A stretch of 64,000 bases of DNA from Embleya hyalina (GTDB lineage: Bacteria; Actinomycetota; Actinomycetes; Streptomycetales; Streptomycetaceae). The notes under the pieces are model-generated. The model did not search any database. It was given only the letters and a program-made list of their open reading frames with translations, and was not told where the DNA came from. Numbering within the stretch: the stretch's first letter is position 1; each line of letters opens with the position of its first letter. Positions 32,848 through 43,953 of this stretch are shown in pieces. The stretch lies in contig NZ_BIFH01000048.1 of the NCBI RefSeq assembly GCF_003967355.1, forward strand, positions 35,556 through 99,555. The letters run 5' to 3'. The position numbers and the translations under genes were made by a program.

Positions 32848-33445
32848 CCGACTGCCCGAGCGTGCGGCCGCGGTCAAGATCCTGATCGCGGGCGGATTCG
32901 GGGTCGGCAAGACCACGCTGGTCGGCACGGTCAGCGAGGTTCCGCCGCTGCACACCGAGGAGATGATGACCGAGGTCGGCGTCGGCGTGGACGACACCGT
33001 CGGCATCGAGGCCAAGTCGCGCACCACCGTCGCGCTCGACTTCGGCCGCATCACGCTGTCCGAGGAACTGGTGCTGTACCTGTTCGGCGCGCCCGGCCAG
33101 GAGCGGTTCTGGTCGTTGTGGCACGACCTCGCGATCGGCGCGCTGGGCGCGATCGTGCTGGTGGACACCCGCCGTCTGGAGGCCGGTTTCGGCAGCATCG
33201 ACTTCTTCGAGCGGCGCGGCATCCCCTTCGTGGTCGCGATCAACCGCTTCGACGAGGCGGTGGAGTACACCGTCGACGAGGTCCGCGACGCGCTCGACCT
33301 CGACCCCGAGGTGCCGATCGTCCCGTGCGACGTGCGTACGCGCGGGTCGGGGCGCGACGTACTGCTCGCGCTCGTCGACCACCTCCTCGGCGTTCCGGTG
33401 CCGGCCGGTGCCGGTCGGGCACCGGCCGGCGCGGCCGGCGGGTGA
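32828..33445 (+). CDS. cvnD: Conservon small GTPase (CvnD)
   Basis: 205 residues. P loop GGFGVGKTTLVG (G1), a switch region with Thr-rich EAKSRTTVALDFG (G2), LFGAPGQERF (G3, equivalent to DxxGQE) and AINRFDE (G4, NKxD-like with R replacing K, as is usual in conservon GTPases). It is the switch protein of the Cvn complex. It starts inside cvnC at ATG 32828. Confidence 0.95.
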   Translation: MVSFGSDRLPERAAAVKILIAGGFGVGKTTLVGTVSEVPPLHTEEMMTEVGVGVDDTVGIEAKSRTTVALDFGRITLSEELVLYLFGAPGQERFWSLWHDLAIGALGAIVLVDTRRLEAGFGSIDFFERRGIPFVVAINRFDEAVEYTVDEVRDALDLDPEVPIVPCDVRTRGSGRDVLLALVDHLLGVPVPAGAGRAPAGAAGG

Positions 33446-33467
33446 GATCCGATCGATCGTGTCGGGG

Positions 33468-36484
<3,017 letters not shown>

Positions 36485-36594
36485 GACCCGGCGCCGGCCC
36501 GCGTCCGGGCACGAATCGATGCCGGCATCATGGCCGGGCAAGGTCGGCCCGCCGTGCATGCGGGCCCCCGACGGTCTCCGAAGGGTGGCGGCAA

Positions 36595-36966
36595 GTGCTC
36601 GTGCAGGTGAGCGTGGTCGGCGACGATGGCATCGAAGTCGCGGCGTTGCAGCGGTGGTTGGCCATGGACCCCGATCTCCGCGGCGGTGCCGCGACCAGCT
36701 ACGCCGAGGACGACACGACCGGCGCCATGGGCGCCACCCTCGATGTGGTCAACGTGGTGCTGAGCAACGGCATCGGCCTGTCCGGCCTGTTGGTGGCGAT
36801 CGCCGGCTGGCGCCGCTCGCGCGCACCGATCGCGGGCGCGGGCGGCCCCGACATCGTGGTGCGCCGTGGCGATGTGGAGGTCGTGTTGTCGGAGGCGACG
36901 GAGGAGGACATCGCGCGGGCCGTACGCGCCCTGGCGGACCCCGACGGCTCCGGGAGCCCCGCGTGA
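36595..36966 (+). CDS. EACC1 (effector-associated constant component 1) protein, orphan
   Basis: 123 residues. The order VSVVGDDGIEVAALQRWLAMDPDL, GAMGATLDVVNVVLSNGIGL, a hydrophobic helix LVAIAGWRRSR and a final DIVVRRGDVEVVLSEATEED matches EACC1, the small component encoded beside effector (caspase-like, protease, TIR) and EAD genes in conflict systems of multicellular bacteria. Here no effector follows: downstream is a terminator and then a convergent vWA gene. Recognition is from memory. The start is GTG 36595 or 36601, with AAGGGTGG upstream. Confidence 0.7.
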   Translation: MLVQVSVVGDDGIEVAALQRWLAMDPDLRGGAATSYAEDDTTGAMGATLDVVNVVLSNGIGLSGLLVAIAGWRRSRAPIAGAGGPDIVVRRGDVEVVLSEATEEDIARAVRALADPDGSGSPA

Positions 36967-36995
36967 CGGTGTGCCCCGACTTGTGACGGGTCATC

Positions 36996-37038
36996 AAAAA
37001 ACGCCCGACGGCCGACCGTTCGGTCGGCCGTCGGGCGT
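36996..37038 (-). terminator. Canonical rho-independent terminator of the vWA gene
   Basis: A perfect 18-bp stem (37001-37018 and 37021-37038) with a TT centre is followed on the minus strand by six T (plus-strand A run 36996-37001). It lies 30 bp downstream of the vWA stop codon. This is the only textbook hairpin-plus-U terminator I found in the window. Confidence 0.9.
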
Positions 37039-37067
37039 GCTCCGGGATACGACCGGATGAGACGCGG

Positions 37068-38336
37068 CTAGACCAACGCGTCCACCGGGTCCGCGGCGAG
37101 GACGCCGGCCGCGATCGCCTCGTTCAGCCACTCCGGGAATTCCAGGAGGAGTTGGTCGTACAGCTCCGCGTCACCGAGCGTCCGCGGATCCTGCCCGGCG
37201 TGGAAGAAGCCCGCGTTGTCCACCACGCGCTGCTCCGGCACGGCGAGTTCGTCCAGTTTGCGCAGGAAGTCGAAGCCCTTGGACTCGGGGTCGCCGAAGC
37301 CGAGGAACTGCCAGAAGATCGGCAGCCCGGCCGCGTCGCACAGCGCCTTCGCGGCGGCCGGCCGGCTGGTCGGCGCGCCGTCGGTCTGGAAGATCACCAG
37401 AGCCGGGTCGGTGCTGCCGGACGCGCGGTAGTGCTCGACCACCCGGGCGATCGCCCAGTGGTAGTTGGTTCGGCCCATGTGCCCGTAGGAGCCGTGCAGT
37501 TCCTCGATCCGGCCCACGTGGTTGCCGGGGTCGAGGTCGGCGACGCCGTCGATGTCGGTGGAGAAGAACACCAGCGGGACGACGGCCTCGCCCAGTTGCC
37601 CGGACAGCGCCAGCGTCTGGTCGGCCAGGTGCTGGACGGTGCCGTCCTTGTAGTAGGAGCGCATCGAGCCGGAGCGGTCCAGGACGAGGTAGACCACGAC
37701 GCTGCGGCCGGTGAGACCGCACTTGGCCACGGCCGCCGCGGCGGCCTCCGCGCGGCCCGAGGTCGCGGGCGCGGGCTCCTCGGCGCGGGCGGACGGGACG
37801 GGGGCGACCGCGGTGGGCGTCGCGGCCGGGGTCGACTCGGTCTCGGCGGCGGGTGCCTCGGGCTCCGCCGGCGAGGACTCGACCTCGGCGGTCGGCGTGA
37901 CGACCACCTCGGCCTCCGTCGGCTCCGCCTCGTCGCGGGTCGTGATCGACTGTGCCGGTACGGGAATCGACACCGGGGCGGGCTCGGCGGCGACCGACTC
38001 CGCTCGGGACTCGGGGATGACCACCGCCTCGGCGACGACGACCGGCTCGGGCTCGGGCTCGGGTGCGTGTACCCGCACCGGCTCGGGCTCGGGCTCCGGT
38101 TCCGGCTCCGGTTTCGTCAGGGCCGGCGGTTCCGGAACGGGCTCCGGCTCCGGTGTGCCCGGCGCTTCCGACGTGTGGTTCGTCTCCGCTGCCGTGCTCG
38201 CCTCGACCGCCGTGGCCGGCTCCGATGCGGGGCGTGCCGCCGGCTCCGCGACCGCGTCCGTCGCCCGGGGTGTCTCCGCCGTCTCGCGGGACGCCCGCGA
38301 ACGAAAGACGTTGCGCAGCAGACTCCTCAAACCCAT
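37068..38336 (-). CDS. vWA-domain protein, TerF/TerY-like
   Basis: 422 residues. Residues 1-15 are basic and amphipathic (MGLRSLLRNVFRSRA), followed by about 190 residues of Pro/Glu/Ala-rich linker with a PEPEPEPEP run. The von Willebrand A domain begins near residue 210: VVYLVLDRSGSM is the MIDAS motif (DxSxS), and NYHWAIARVVEHYRASG and LVIFQTDGAPTS supply the Thr and Asp ligands. The ending with FGDPESKGFDFLRKLDEL is typical of TerF-like vWA proteins linked to tellurium resistance and stress, but no other ter gene is nearby. Confidence 0.85.
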   Translation of the reverse strand: MGLRSLLRNVFRSRASRETAETPRATDAVAEPAARPASEPATAVEASTAAETNHTSEAPGTPEPEPVPEPPALTKPEPEPEPEPEPVRVHAPEPEPEPVVVAEAVVIPESRAESVAAEPAPVSIPVPAQSITTRDEAEPTEAEVVVTPTAEVESSPAEPEAPAAETESTPAATPTAVAPVPSARAEEPAPATSGRAEAAAAAVAKCGLTGRSVVVYLVLDRSGSMRSYYKDGTVQHLADQTLALSGQLGEAVVPLVFFSTDIDGVADLDPGNHVGRIEELHGSYGHMGRTNYHWAIARVVEHYRASGSTDPALVIFQTDGAPTSRPAAAKALCDAAGLPIFWQFLGFGDPESKGFDFLRKLDELAVPEQRVVDNAGFFHAGQDPRTLGDAELYDQLLLEFPEWLNEAIAAGVLAADPVDALV

Positions 38337-38473
38337 CGGCGAATCCTTACCTGTGTGAGGGACGCCGCCCCGATCATCAGGACGGTGACGTAAGGCTAGT
38401 CATGGCGCCCGCCGCCCGGCGGCCGACCCGCGCGTACGACACCCGACCGCCCCCCGAACAGCCGAAGGATTCC

Positions 38474-38950
38474 CCCTCACCCGCCGGCGAGCGGCACGAA
38501 CGCCGCGTCCGCGGCGGCGAACCGTTCTACGTGCCAACGTGCTTGATCCGGTCGGCACCGATGTCGCCCATCACGTCCTGTCGCCCGGCGAACGCCGCGG
38601 TCGGCAGGCCGCCGCCGAGTGCCTTGCATCGCCCGTACGGTTTCCGCCAGTTCGATCTCCGGCACGGTGCCCGCGCCGAACATGGTGCCGCTCGCCGACA
38701 CCTCGACCACCGCCGAGACGATTCGCGAATCGGCGTACCCCACCACCGCACAACCGTACGAAATCAGGTAATCGACATACTCGTTCCCGTCCACGTCCCA
38801 AATGTGCGCACCCTTTCCGCGCGCGATATACAGCGGATAGGGATAGGACCCGATGGTGATCCGGCCGGGCGAGGCCGTTCCGCCGGCCAGGGATCGTCGG
38901 GCCCGGTGGAAAAGCGCCCGGCCGGCTTCGGTCGACTCGGCCGAGACCAC
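38474..38950 (-). pseudogene. Decayed HemL-like class III aminotransferase
   Basis: Read from GTG 38950, the frame gives about 95 residues of a glutamate-1-semialdehyde aminomutase-like N terminus (RALFHRARRSLAGG, GAHIWDVDGNEYVDYL, MFGAGTVPEIELAETVRAM). The sequence then jumps, with a frame change, straight to the active-site Lys region (KALGGGLPTAAFAGRQDVMG and ADRIKHVGT) and meets a stop at 38527. About 150 central residues and most of the C terminus are missing. It is therefore an internal-deletion remnant, not an active enzyme. Confidence 0.75.
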
Positions 38951-39585
38951 GAAATTCGCCGGCTTTGCTCGCCACACCCGCCGGGGACACGGCGCGGGTA
39001 TTCTCCGCCGCCGCCGGCCGTCCCGGGCGCCGGGATCCCGCGCCCACCCGGATCGAGCGCGCGCGGCCCGGGATCCGCTCGGCGGTCGGCCTCGAACCGG
39101 GGCCTCGGCCGGTCCGGCGAATGGCCCGGCGCCTCCGGATATCCGGCTCGGTGAATTCGTCGATCCGGTCCTCGGCATATGGAATTGCCCCGCGTCGGTC
39201 GTGTCTCGGTGTCGATCGGCCGGTGGCATGGAAAGTGGAAGGCTTCTCGCATTTCCCGGTGAAAACCACGTGACCGAACGGAAAACGGAGCCTGATCGAA
39301 CCGATACGAGAAATATCCGGGACCGGCCCGATCCATGCGCGGGTCGGACGGCTCGACCGGATCACTCCCCCGGCCGGCCGCGCCGACCGCCCGCTCGAAG
39401 GCCCGACCGAAACAGCGATCGAAAGGGCGATCGAAAGCGGACGAACCATTCCGATATCGACCGGGACGACGCCGGATCGGGCGTCTGCGACCGGATCCGT
39501 CGGGTGTGGGCGCCGATCCGCCCGGGGTGGTTTCACGCCACGCGGCGAGGACCCGGCCGGCGACCTCCGGGCCCGGCCGGCGGGC
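38951..39585. other. 635-bp non-coding stretch of lower G+C content
   Basis: No ORF with believable codon use or a family match. The part at 39150-39480 has visibly more A/T (for example GAAATATCC, CGAAACAGCGATCGAAAGGG) than the flanks. With the adjoining pseudogene, it looks like a decayed or recently acquired segment. No repeats, tRNA or integrase were seen. Confidence 0.5.
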
Positions 39586-40008
39586 TCAGCCGAGGAAGGT
39601 CAACCGCACCGTGCGGTCCGGGTTGTCCCGGTTGGTGTCCACCATCGTGACCGACTGCCAGGTGCCGAGCGCGAGTTCGCCGGCGATCACCGGCAGGGTC
39701 GCGTGCGGTGGGACCAGCGCGGGCAGCACGTGATCGCGCCCGTGGCCGAGACTGCCGTGTCGGTGTCGCCACCGGTCGTCGGCCGGCAGCAGATCCGCGA
39801 GCAGCGCGAGCAGGTCCTCGTCGCTGCCCGCGCCGGTCTCCAGGATCGCCACCCCGGCGGTCGCGTGCGGCACGAATACGTTCAGCAATCCGTCCCGCCC
39901 CGCCGCCGCCTCGCGCAGGAATCGCGCACACATCCCGGTCAGGTCGTACACCCGCTCCTGCCGCCCGGTACTGACCTCGAACACCCGCGACACATTCGTC
40001 TCCGCCAT
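39586..40008 (-). CDS. YjbQ (UPF0047)-family protein, possible thiamine-phosphate-synthase-like enzyme
   Basis: 140 residues. FVPHATAGVAILETG with the conserved His, the central H-G-S-L-G-H-x-D-H cluster (RHGSLGHGRDHVLPAL) and the ending LALGTWQSVTMVDTNRD match the YjbQ family, whose E. coli member has weak thiamine phosphate synthase activity in vivo. A true metabolic role is unsettled. ATG 40008 gives the normal length. It is divergent from the HxlR gene. Confidence 0.9.
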   Translation of the reverse strand: MAETNVSRVFEVSTGRQERVYDLTGMCARFLREAAAGRDGLLNVFVPHATAGVAILETGAGSDEDLLALLADLLPADDRWRHRHGSLGHGRDHVLPALVPPHATLPVIAGELALGTWQSVTMVDTNRDNPDRTVRLTFLG

Positions 40009-40114
40009 CCCCCCATGCTCACCCGAACCCCGCCCGACGCCGCGCAGCCACACGCTCTCCCGGCGGATTCCTTTGCTTTCGGCCGAATACGTACGGACAA
40101 TGTGCGGCAGTACC

Positions 40115-40126
40115 TACCTGTCGGTA
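40115..40126. promoter_or_regulatory. Operator-like dyad upstream of the HxlR gene
   Basis: TACC-TGTC-GGTA, a perfect 4+4 dyad preceded by a second TACC, lies 28 bp before the HxlR start and may be its autoregulatory site. Confidence 0.4.
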
Positions 40127-40153
40127 AGGCAGTATCCGAGGAGGGGGAGGCGC

Positions 40154-40522
40154 ATGGCCCGGCGCTACCAGTGCGGTCTCGACGCCGCCATGGACGTCAT
40201 CGGCGGCAAGTGGAAGGCGCTGATCCTGTGGGCGCTGCACACCGAGGACCGGCGGTTCGGGGAGTTGCGGCGCGCGGTGCCCGGGATCAGCGAGAAGATG
40301 CTGATCCAGCAACTGCGCGAGATGGAGACCCGGGGCATCGTGCACCGCGAGGTGTATCGGGAGGTGCCGCCGAAGGTGGTCTACTCGCTGACCCCGCTGG
40401 GCGAGTCGCTCAACGAGGCGCTGTTGCCGCTGGGCGTGTGGGGGCAGGACCACGAGGAGCACATCACCGCCACCGCGCCCTCGACGACCGCGGCCCCGGA
40501 TCCCGCGCGACCTGCCGCCTAG
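40154..40522 (+). CDS. HxlR-family winged-helix regulator
   Basis: 122 residues. CGLDAAMDVIGGKWKALILWALHTEDRRFGELRRAVPGISEKML (key parts: Cys7, VIGGKWKALILW, ISEKMLIQQLREME) and VPPKVVYSLTPLG are diagnostic. The N-terminal Cys is often redox- or aldehyde-sensing in this family. GGGGGAGG at 40143-40150 precedes ATG 40154. It is the gene immediately before the aminocyclitol-type cluster and reads in the same direction, so it may regulate it. Confidence 0.92.
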   Translation: MARRYQCGLDAAMDVIGGKWKALILWALHTEDRRFGELRRAVPGISEKMLIQQLREMETRGIVHREVYREVPPKVVYSLTPLGESLNEALLPLGVWGQDHEEHITATAPSTTAAPDPARPAA

Positions 40523-40620
40523 AGGTCGTTTCCGGGCGAAGTTTCCGGAATCGGCGAATGCCCGGGAATAGCGTCGAACGGTCTGCTATACCGCGCGGAC
40601 GCACTCTGGGTGAGTCGTTG

Positions 40621-40649
40621 TTGACTTTTCGTAGCGCCCGCCGTAATTA
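40621..40649 (+). promoter_or_regulatory. Promoter of the cyclase-kinase operon
   Basis: TTGACT (40621-40626), a 17-bp spacer and TAATTA (40644-40649) in an unusually A/T-rich patch, about 60 bp before the cyclase start. Inferred from sequence. Confidence 0.5.
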
Positions 40650-40711
40650 TTTCGGCAGCGAATATCCGGATTGTCTGCGACGTCTTCGTTGAGCCGCCGG
40701 GGTGTGAATAT

Positions 40712-41902
40712 ATGACCGAATACGTCCGAGTGTCCGAACAGCTGGCGCTGCCTCGCGGCCGGGTCGATCCGATCATGGCCACCGCTCGGCGGCTCGACAC
40801 ATATCCGGTCCACGTCTGCCTCGACGAGAACACCGCGCTCGCGCGCCTGTGCGCCGAGATCGACGGCCGCCGGGTCGCCCTGGTCACCGACGACACCGTG
40901 CTCGCGCTGCACGCGCGCCGCCTGACCGAACGCCTGGTCGCCACCGGACTCGACGTGGTCACCACCTCCTTCCCGGCCGGTGAGGCCAGCAAGAGCCTGC
41001 GCACCGCGAGCACGCTGCTCGACTGGCTGGCCGAAACCTCGCTGGCGCGTCGGGACATCCTGCTGGCGGTCGGCGGCGGCGTGGTGATGGACACCGTCGG
41101 CTGGGTGGCCAGCGCCTACATGCGCGGACTGCCGTACATCAACGTGCCCACCACGCTGCTCGCGCACGTGGACGCGGCCCTGGGCGGCAAGGTGGCCATC
41201 GACCACCCGTCCGCGAAGAACCTGATCGGCGCCTTCTACCAACCCCGCGCGGTGGTCTCCAACGTCGGCTATCTGAGCACCCAGGACGATCGTGGACTGC
41301 GCGCCGGACTGGCCGAGGCGATCAAGACCGGGATCATCGCCTCCCCGGAGTTGTTCGAGCTGATCGAGCATCGGCACGCGGCCGTGCTGGCCGCCGAACC
41401 CGGGCCCACCGCCGCCCTCGTGCATGCCTCCAGTGTGCTCAAGTGCCGCCTGATCGCCCGTGATCCGTACGAGCGGGACCTGCGCCGGCCGCTGAACTTC
41501 GGGCACACCATCGGACACGCGGTGGAGACCGCGACCGGCTACGGCCCGGTCCTGCACGGCGAGGCGGTCGCGTTCGGGATGGCCTGCGCGGCGCGGATCG
41601 CCGAACGCCGCGGGCTGCTCGACCCGGCCCTGCTCGCCCGGGTGACCGGGCTCCTCGACCGGGTGCGACTGCCCACCACGCTCGCCGCGTTGCCCGCGCG
41701 GCTCGATCCGGCGACCACCGTCGAGGCGCTGGGGCAGATCCGCAAGATCCGGGACGGCCGGCTGCGTTTCGTACTGCCCACCGCGCTCGGCGAGACGGTG
41801 ATCACCGACGACGTCACCGACGAGGAGATCCACGCCGCGCTCGTGGTCTCCGCCGGATCCGAGGCCACCCTGGCACGCACCCACGGAGGTACCGATGGCT
41901 GA
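40712..41902 (+). CDS. Sugar-phosphate cyclase of the 3-dehydroquinate-synthase superfamily
   Basis: 396 residues. The NAD-binding GGGVVMD (121-127) and every active-site position of dehydroquinate synthase are present with normal spacing: Asp154, Lys160, Asn170, Glu202, Lys205, Arg258, Asn262, and zinc ligands in GHTIGHA (His265, His269) and HGEAVAFGM (His282). EEVS enzymes such as ValA or AcbC, as I recall them, have GHTWSP instead of GHTxGH. The gene lies in a VldE-type cluster, not with aro genes, so a secondary-metabolic carbocycle is likely. Its substrate (DAHP, sedoheptulose 7-phosphate or other) cannot be told. Confidence 0.82.
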   Translation: MTEYVRVSEQLALPRGRVDPIMATARRLDTYPVHVCLDENTALARLCAEIDGRRVALVTDDTVLALHARRLTERLVATGLDVVTTSFPAGEASKSLRTASTLLDWLAETSLARRDILLAVGGGVVMDTVGWVASAYMRGLPYINVPTTLLAHVDAALGGKVAIDHPSAKNLIGAFYQPRAVVSNVGYLSTQDDRGLRAGLAEAIKTGIIASPELFELIEHRHAAVLAAEPGPTAALVHASSVLKCRLIARDPYERDLRRPLNFGHTIGHAVETATGYGPVLHGEAVAFGMACAARIAERRGLLDPALLARVTGLLDRVRLPTTLAALPARLDPATTVEALGQIRKIRDGRLRFVLPTALGETVITDDVTDEEIHAALVVSAGSEATLARTHGGTDG

Positions 41903-42797
41903 ACCCGCCGGGCTGGACGTGTTCGTGGTCGGCGGGGTCGGCGTGGACGTCATCGTACGGGTGCCGGAACTGCCTTTACCGATAAGCGACTTCAAGGTGC
42001 CGCCGATCCGCAGCTATGTCGCGCACACGGGTAACGGGGTGGCCCTGGGCTGTCGGGCGTTGGGGCTGCGCACCCATCTCGCCGCCGTGCTCGGCGAGGA
42101 CCCGGAGGCGGACTTCGTGCTCGCGCACTACGCGCGACACGGGCTGTCCTTCGCACATGCCACCGACCCCGCCGGCACCCCGCGCAGCGTGAACCTGGTC
42201 GGTCCGGACGGCGAACGACTCTCCCTGCACGACAGTCGGTTGCCGAAAGACCTGGTGGTCGACCCCGACCTGTACCGCCCCGCGCTGGCCCGGACCCGGC
42301 ACGCGCACGTGTCGATCGGCGGCTGGTCGCGGGCCGCGCTGGCGGAGGCGATCGAGGCGGGCGTGTCCACCTCGACCGACCTGCACGGTTGGGACGGCAA
42401 GGACCCCGGCCGGGCCGACTTCGCCTACGGTGCCGAACTGGTGTTCACCTCCACCAACCGGCTCGGCGACCGGGTCGAGGAGGCCGCGCGGGACCTGCTC
42501 GCCCGGGGCCGGGCGAAGATCGTGGTCGCGATGGCGGGCGGTCGGGGCAGCTATCTGGTGGTCCCGGATCGGCCGCTGTGGCACGTACCGGCACTGGCCA
42601 TGCGGGCCGACGAGGTGGTGGACACCAACGGGGCCGGGGACAGCTACGTCTCCGGGTTCCTGTACGCCTACCTCGCCGGCCGCGACTGGGCCGGCTGTGC
42701 CGCGGCGGGCACCCGTGCGGGAGCGCACGCGGTCCGCACCGCCGGTACGCACACCTCGTTCATCACGGCGGAAGAGCTGGATCGTGCGGTGTCCTGA
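41895..42797 (+). CDS. PfkB/ribokinase-family cyclitol or sugar kinase with TTA codon
   Basis: 300 residues. The C-terminal PfkB signature VVDTNGAGDSYVSGFLYAYL carries the catalytic Asp of GAGD, and the N-terminal FVVGGVGVDVIV with HTGNGVALGCRALG gives the first motif. The gene overlaps the cyclase gene by 8 bp, with CGGAGGT at 41884-41890, so the kinase probably phosphorylates the cyclase product. Codon 41976-41978 is TTA (LPLP), making the operon a likely bldA target. Its 3' end overlaps the convergent nucleotidyltransferase gene by 35 bp. Confidence 0.85.
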   Translation: MAEPAGLDVFVVGGVGVDVIVRVPELPLPISDFKVPPIRSYVAHTGNGVALGCRALGLRTHLAAVLGEDPEADFVLAHYARHGLSFAHATDPAGTPRSVNLVGPDGERLSLHDSRLPKDLVVDPDLYRPALARTRHAHVSIGGWSRAALAEAIEAGVSTSTDLHGWDGKDPGRADFAYGAELVFTSTNRLGDRVEEAARDLLARGRAKIVVAMAGGRGSYLVVPDRPLWHVPALAMRADEVVDTNGAGDSYVSGFLYAYLAGRDWAGCAAAGTRAGAHAVRTAGTHTSFITAEELDRAVS

Positions 42798-43953
42798 CGG
42801 AGTCGGAGGGCGGCTCGGGGTGGCCGGGCGGCGTTCCGGGTCCGGTGGGCGTCGCGGTTCCGGGCGATGTCGTGCCGCCGGGCGGGCTCGGTGTCAGGAT
42901 CCCGTCCGGGGTGACGATGGCGTCGCGGACCGTACTGCCGGCGGCGACCGTGGCGCCCGGCAGCACCACCGAGCGCAGTACGGTCGCACCCGGTTCGAGG
43001 TGGCAGCCCGGGTGGAGCACGCTGCGCTCGACCCGCGCCCCCGGTGGTACCCCGGTGCCCAGCAGACTCCCGTCGGCGTACCGGGGGAACCCCTCCCCCA
43101 GGCCCGCGAGGGTGCGCGGCAACAGTTCGGCGGGAATCGGGTGCGGCCGGTCGAGCAGCCGCGACTGTTCGTCCCGGTAACGCTCGACGGTGCCGATGTC
43201 GGCCCAGTGGTCGGCCACCCGATACGCCGTCACCCGATCGCCCCTGGCGATCATCGCGGGCAGTACGTCGCGGCTGATGTCGTGTTGCCAGCCCGCCTCG
43301 CCGCGCCCGGCCAGCATCGCCAACACCTCGCGCAGCGCGGCGATCCGGAACACGCAGAACGCGGTGAACACCAGGTCGGAGGTCGGCCGCGCGGGCTTCT
43401 CGACCAGGGCCCGGACCCGGCCGTCGGGATCGGTCTCGACCATGCCGAACAGGTGCACCCAGCGGCGCTCGATGCGCTGAACGCCGATCGTGCAGTCGGC
43501 GTCGGCGGCACGATGCGCGGCGAGCATCGGCGCGTAGTCGAACACGTAGACGTGGTCCGCGTGTTGGATCAGCAGATCGCGCGCGCCCGGGGCGAACAGG
43601 TATTCCGCGTTGGCCAGCAGCGCGTCGGCGGTGCCGCGTTCGGCGGGCCGGGCGGGCAGGATCGCCCCGGGGCCGGATCGGGCCAGGGTGTCGTGCGGAC
43701 CGAAGTGCAGGCGGGTGCCCGGGTGTTCGTCCCAGTGCGCGATCAGGTGCCGGACCAGGTCGGACTCGCGGTGCTGGGAGAGCAGGACCAGCTCGGGCAG
43801 GCCGGAGCGGATCGCGTTGGCCACGCTGAAGTCGACCAGGCGGCAACTCGCGGCGTACGGGACGAGCGGCTTGCAGACGGTCGCGGTGAGCGGGCCCATC
43901 CGCTCGCCCAGGCCGCCCGCGAGCAGACCGCCGCGTACTCCGTCGAGCGTCAC
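42763..43953 (-). CDS. Nucleotidyltransferase, GlgC/ValB-like
   Basis: 396 residues. LLAGGLGERMGPLTATVCKP is the sugar-1-phosphate nucleotidyltransferase signature (GGxGxRxxPLTxxxxKP), followed by glucose-1-phosphate adenylyltransferase-like segments (GTADALLANAEYLF, DHVYVFDYAPMLAAH, WADIGTVERY) and a hexapeptide-type left-handed helix near 300-370 (GCHLEPGATVLRSVVLPGATV). In validamycin-type pathways the ValB/VldB enzyme activates the cyclitol 1-phosphate as an NDP ester. GTG 43953 overlaps the stop of the isomerase gene upstream (GTGA). Confidence 0.87.
   Translation of the reverse strand: MTLDGVRGGLLAGGLGERMGPLTATVCKPLVPYAASCRLVDFSVANAIRSGLPELVLLSQHRESDLVRHLIAHWDEHPGTRLHFGPHDTLARSGPGAILPARPAERGTADALLANAEYLFAPGARDLLIQHADHVYVFDYAPMLAAHRAADADCTIGVQRIERRWVHLFGMVETDPDGRVRALVEKPARPTSDLVFTAFCVFRIAALREVLAMLAGRGEAGWQHDISRDVLPAMIARGDRVTAYRVADHWADIGTVERYRDEQSRLLDRPHPIPAELLPRTLAGLGEGFPRYADGSLLGTGVPPGARVERSVLHPGCHLEPGATVLRSVVLPGATVAAGSTVRDAIVTPDGILTPSPPGGTTSPGTATPTGPGTPPGHPEPPSDSVRTPHDPALPP

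Noticed and set aside
36996..37038. Attachment site or regulatory palindrome
   Set aside because: The 18-bp stem with a following T run, 30 bp beyond a stop codon, is fully explained as an intrinsic terminator.
38477..39229. Functional 250-residue gene
   Set aside because: Only its middle resembles an aminotransferase N terminus; the active-site Lys region is in another frame and the catalytic core is missing.
39335..39733. Plus-strand ORF in the low-G+C gap
   Set aside because: Arg/Pro/Ser-rich, no ribosome binding site, and it runs into the well-supported yjbQ gene on the other strand.
40712..41902. Housekeeping aroB
   Set aside because: The residues fit DHQS, but the gene sits in an operon with a PfkB kinase and VldE-type genes and not with aroK/aroC; kept as a secondary-metabolic cyclase with the caveat stated.
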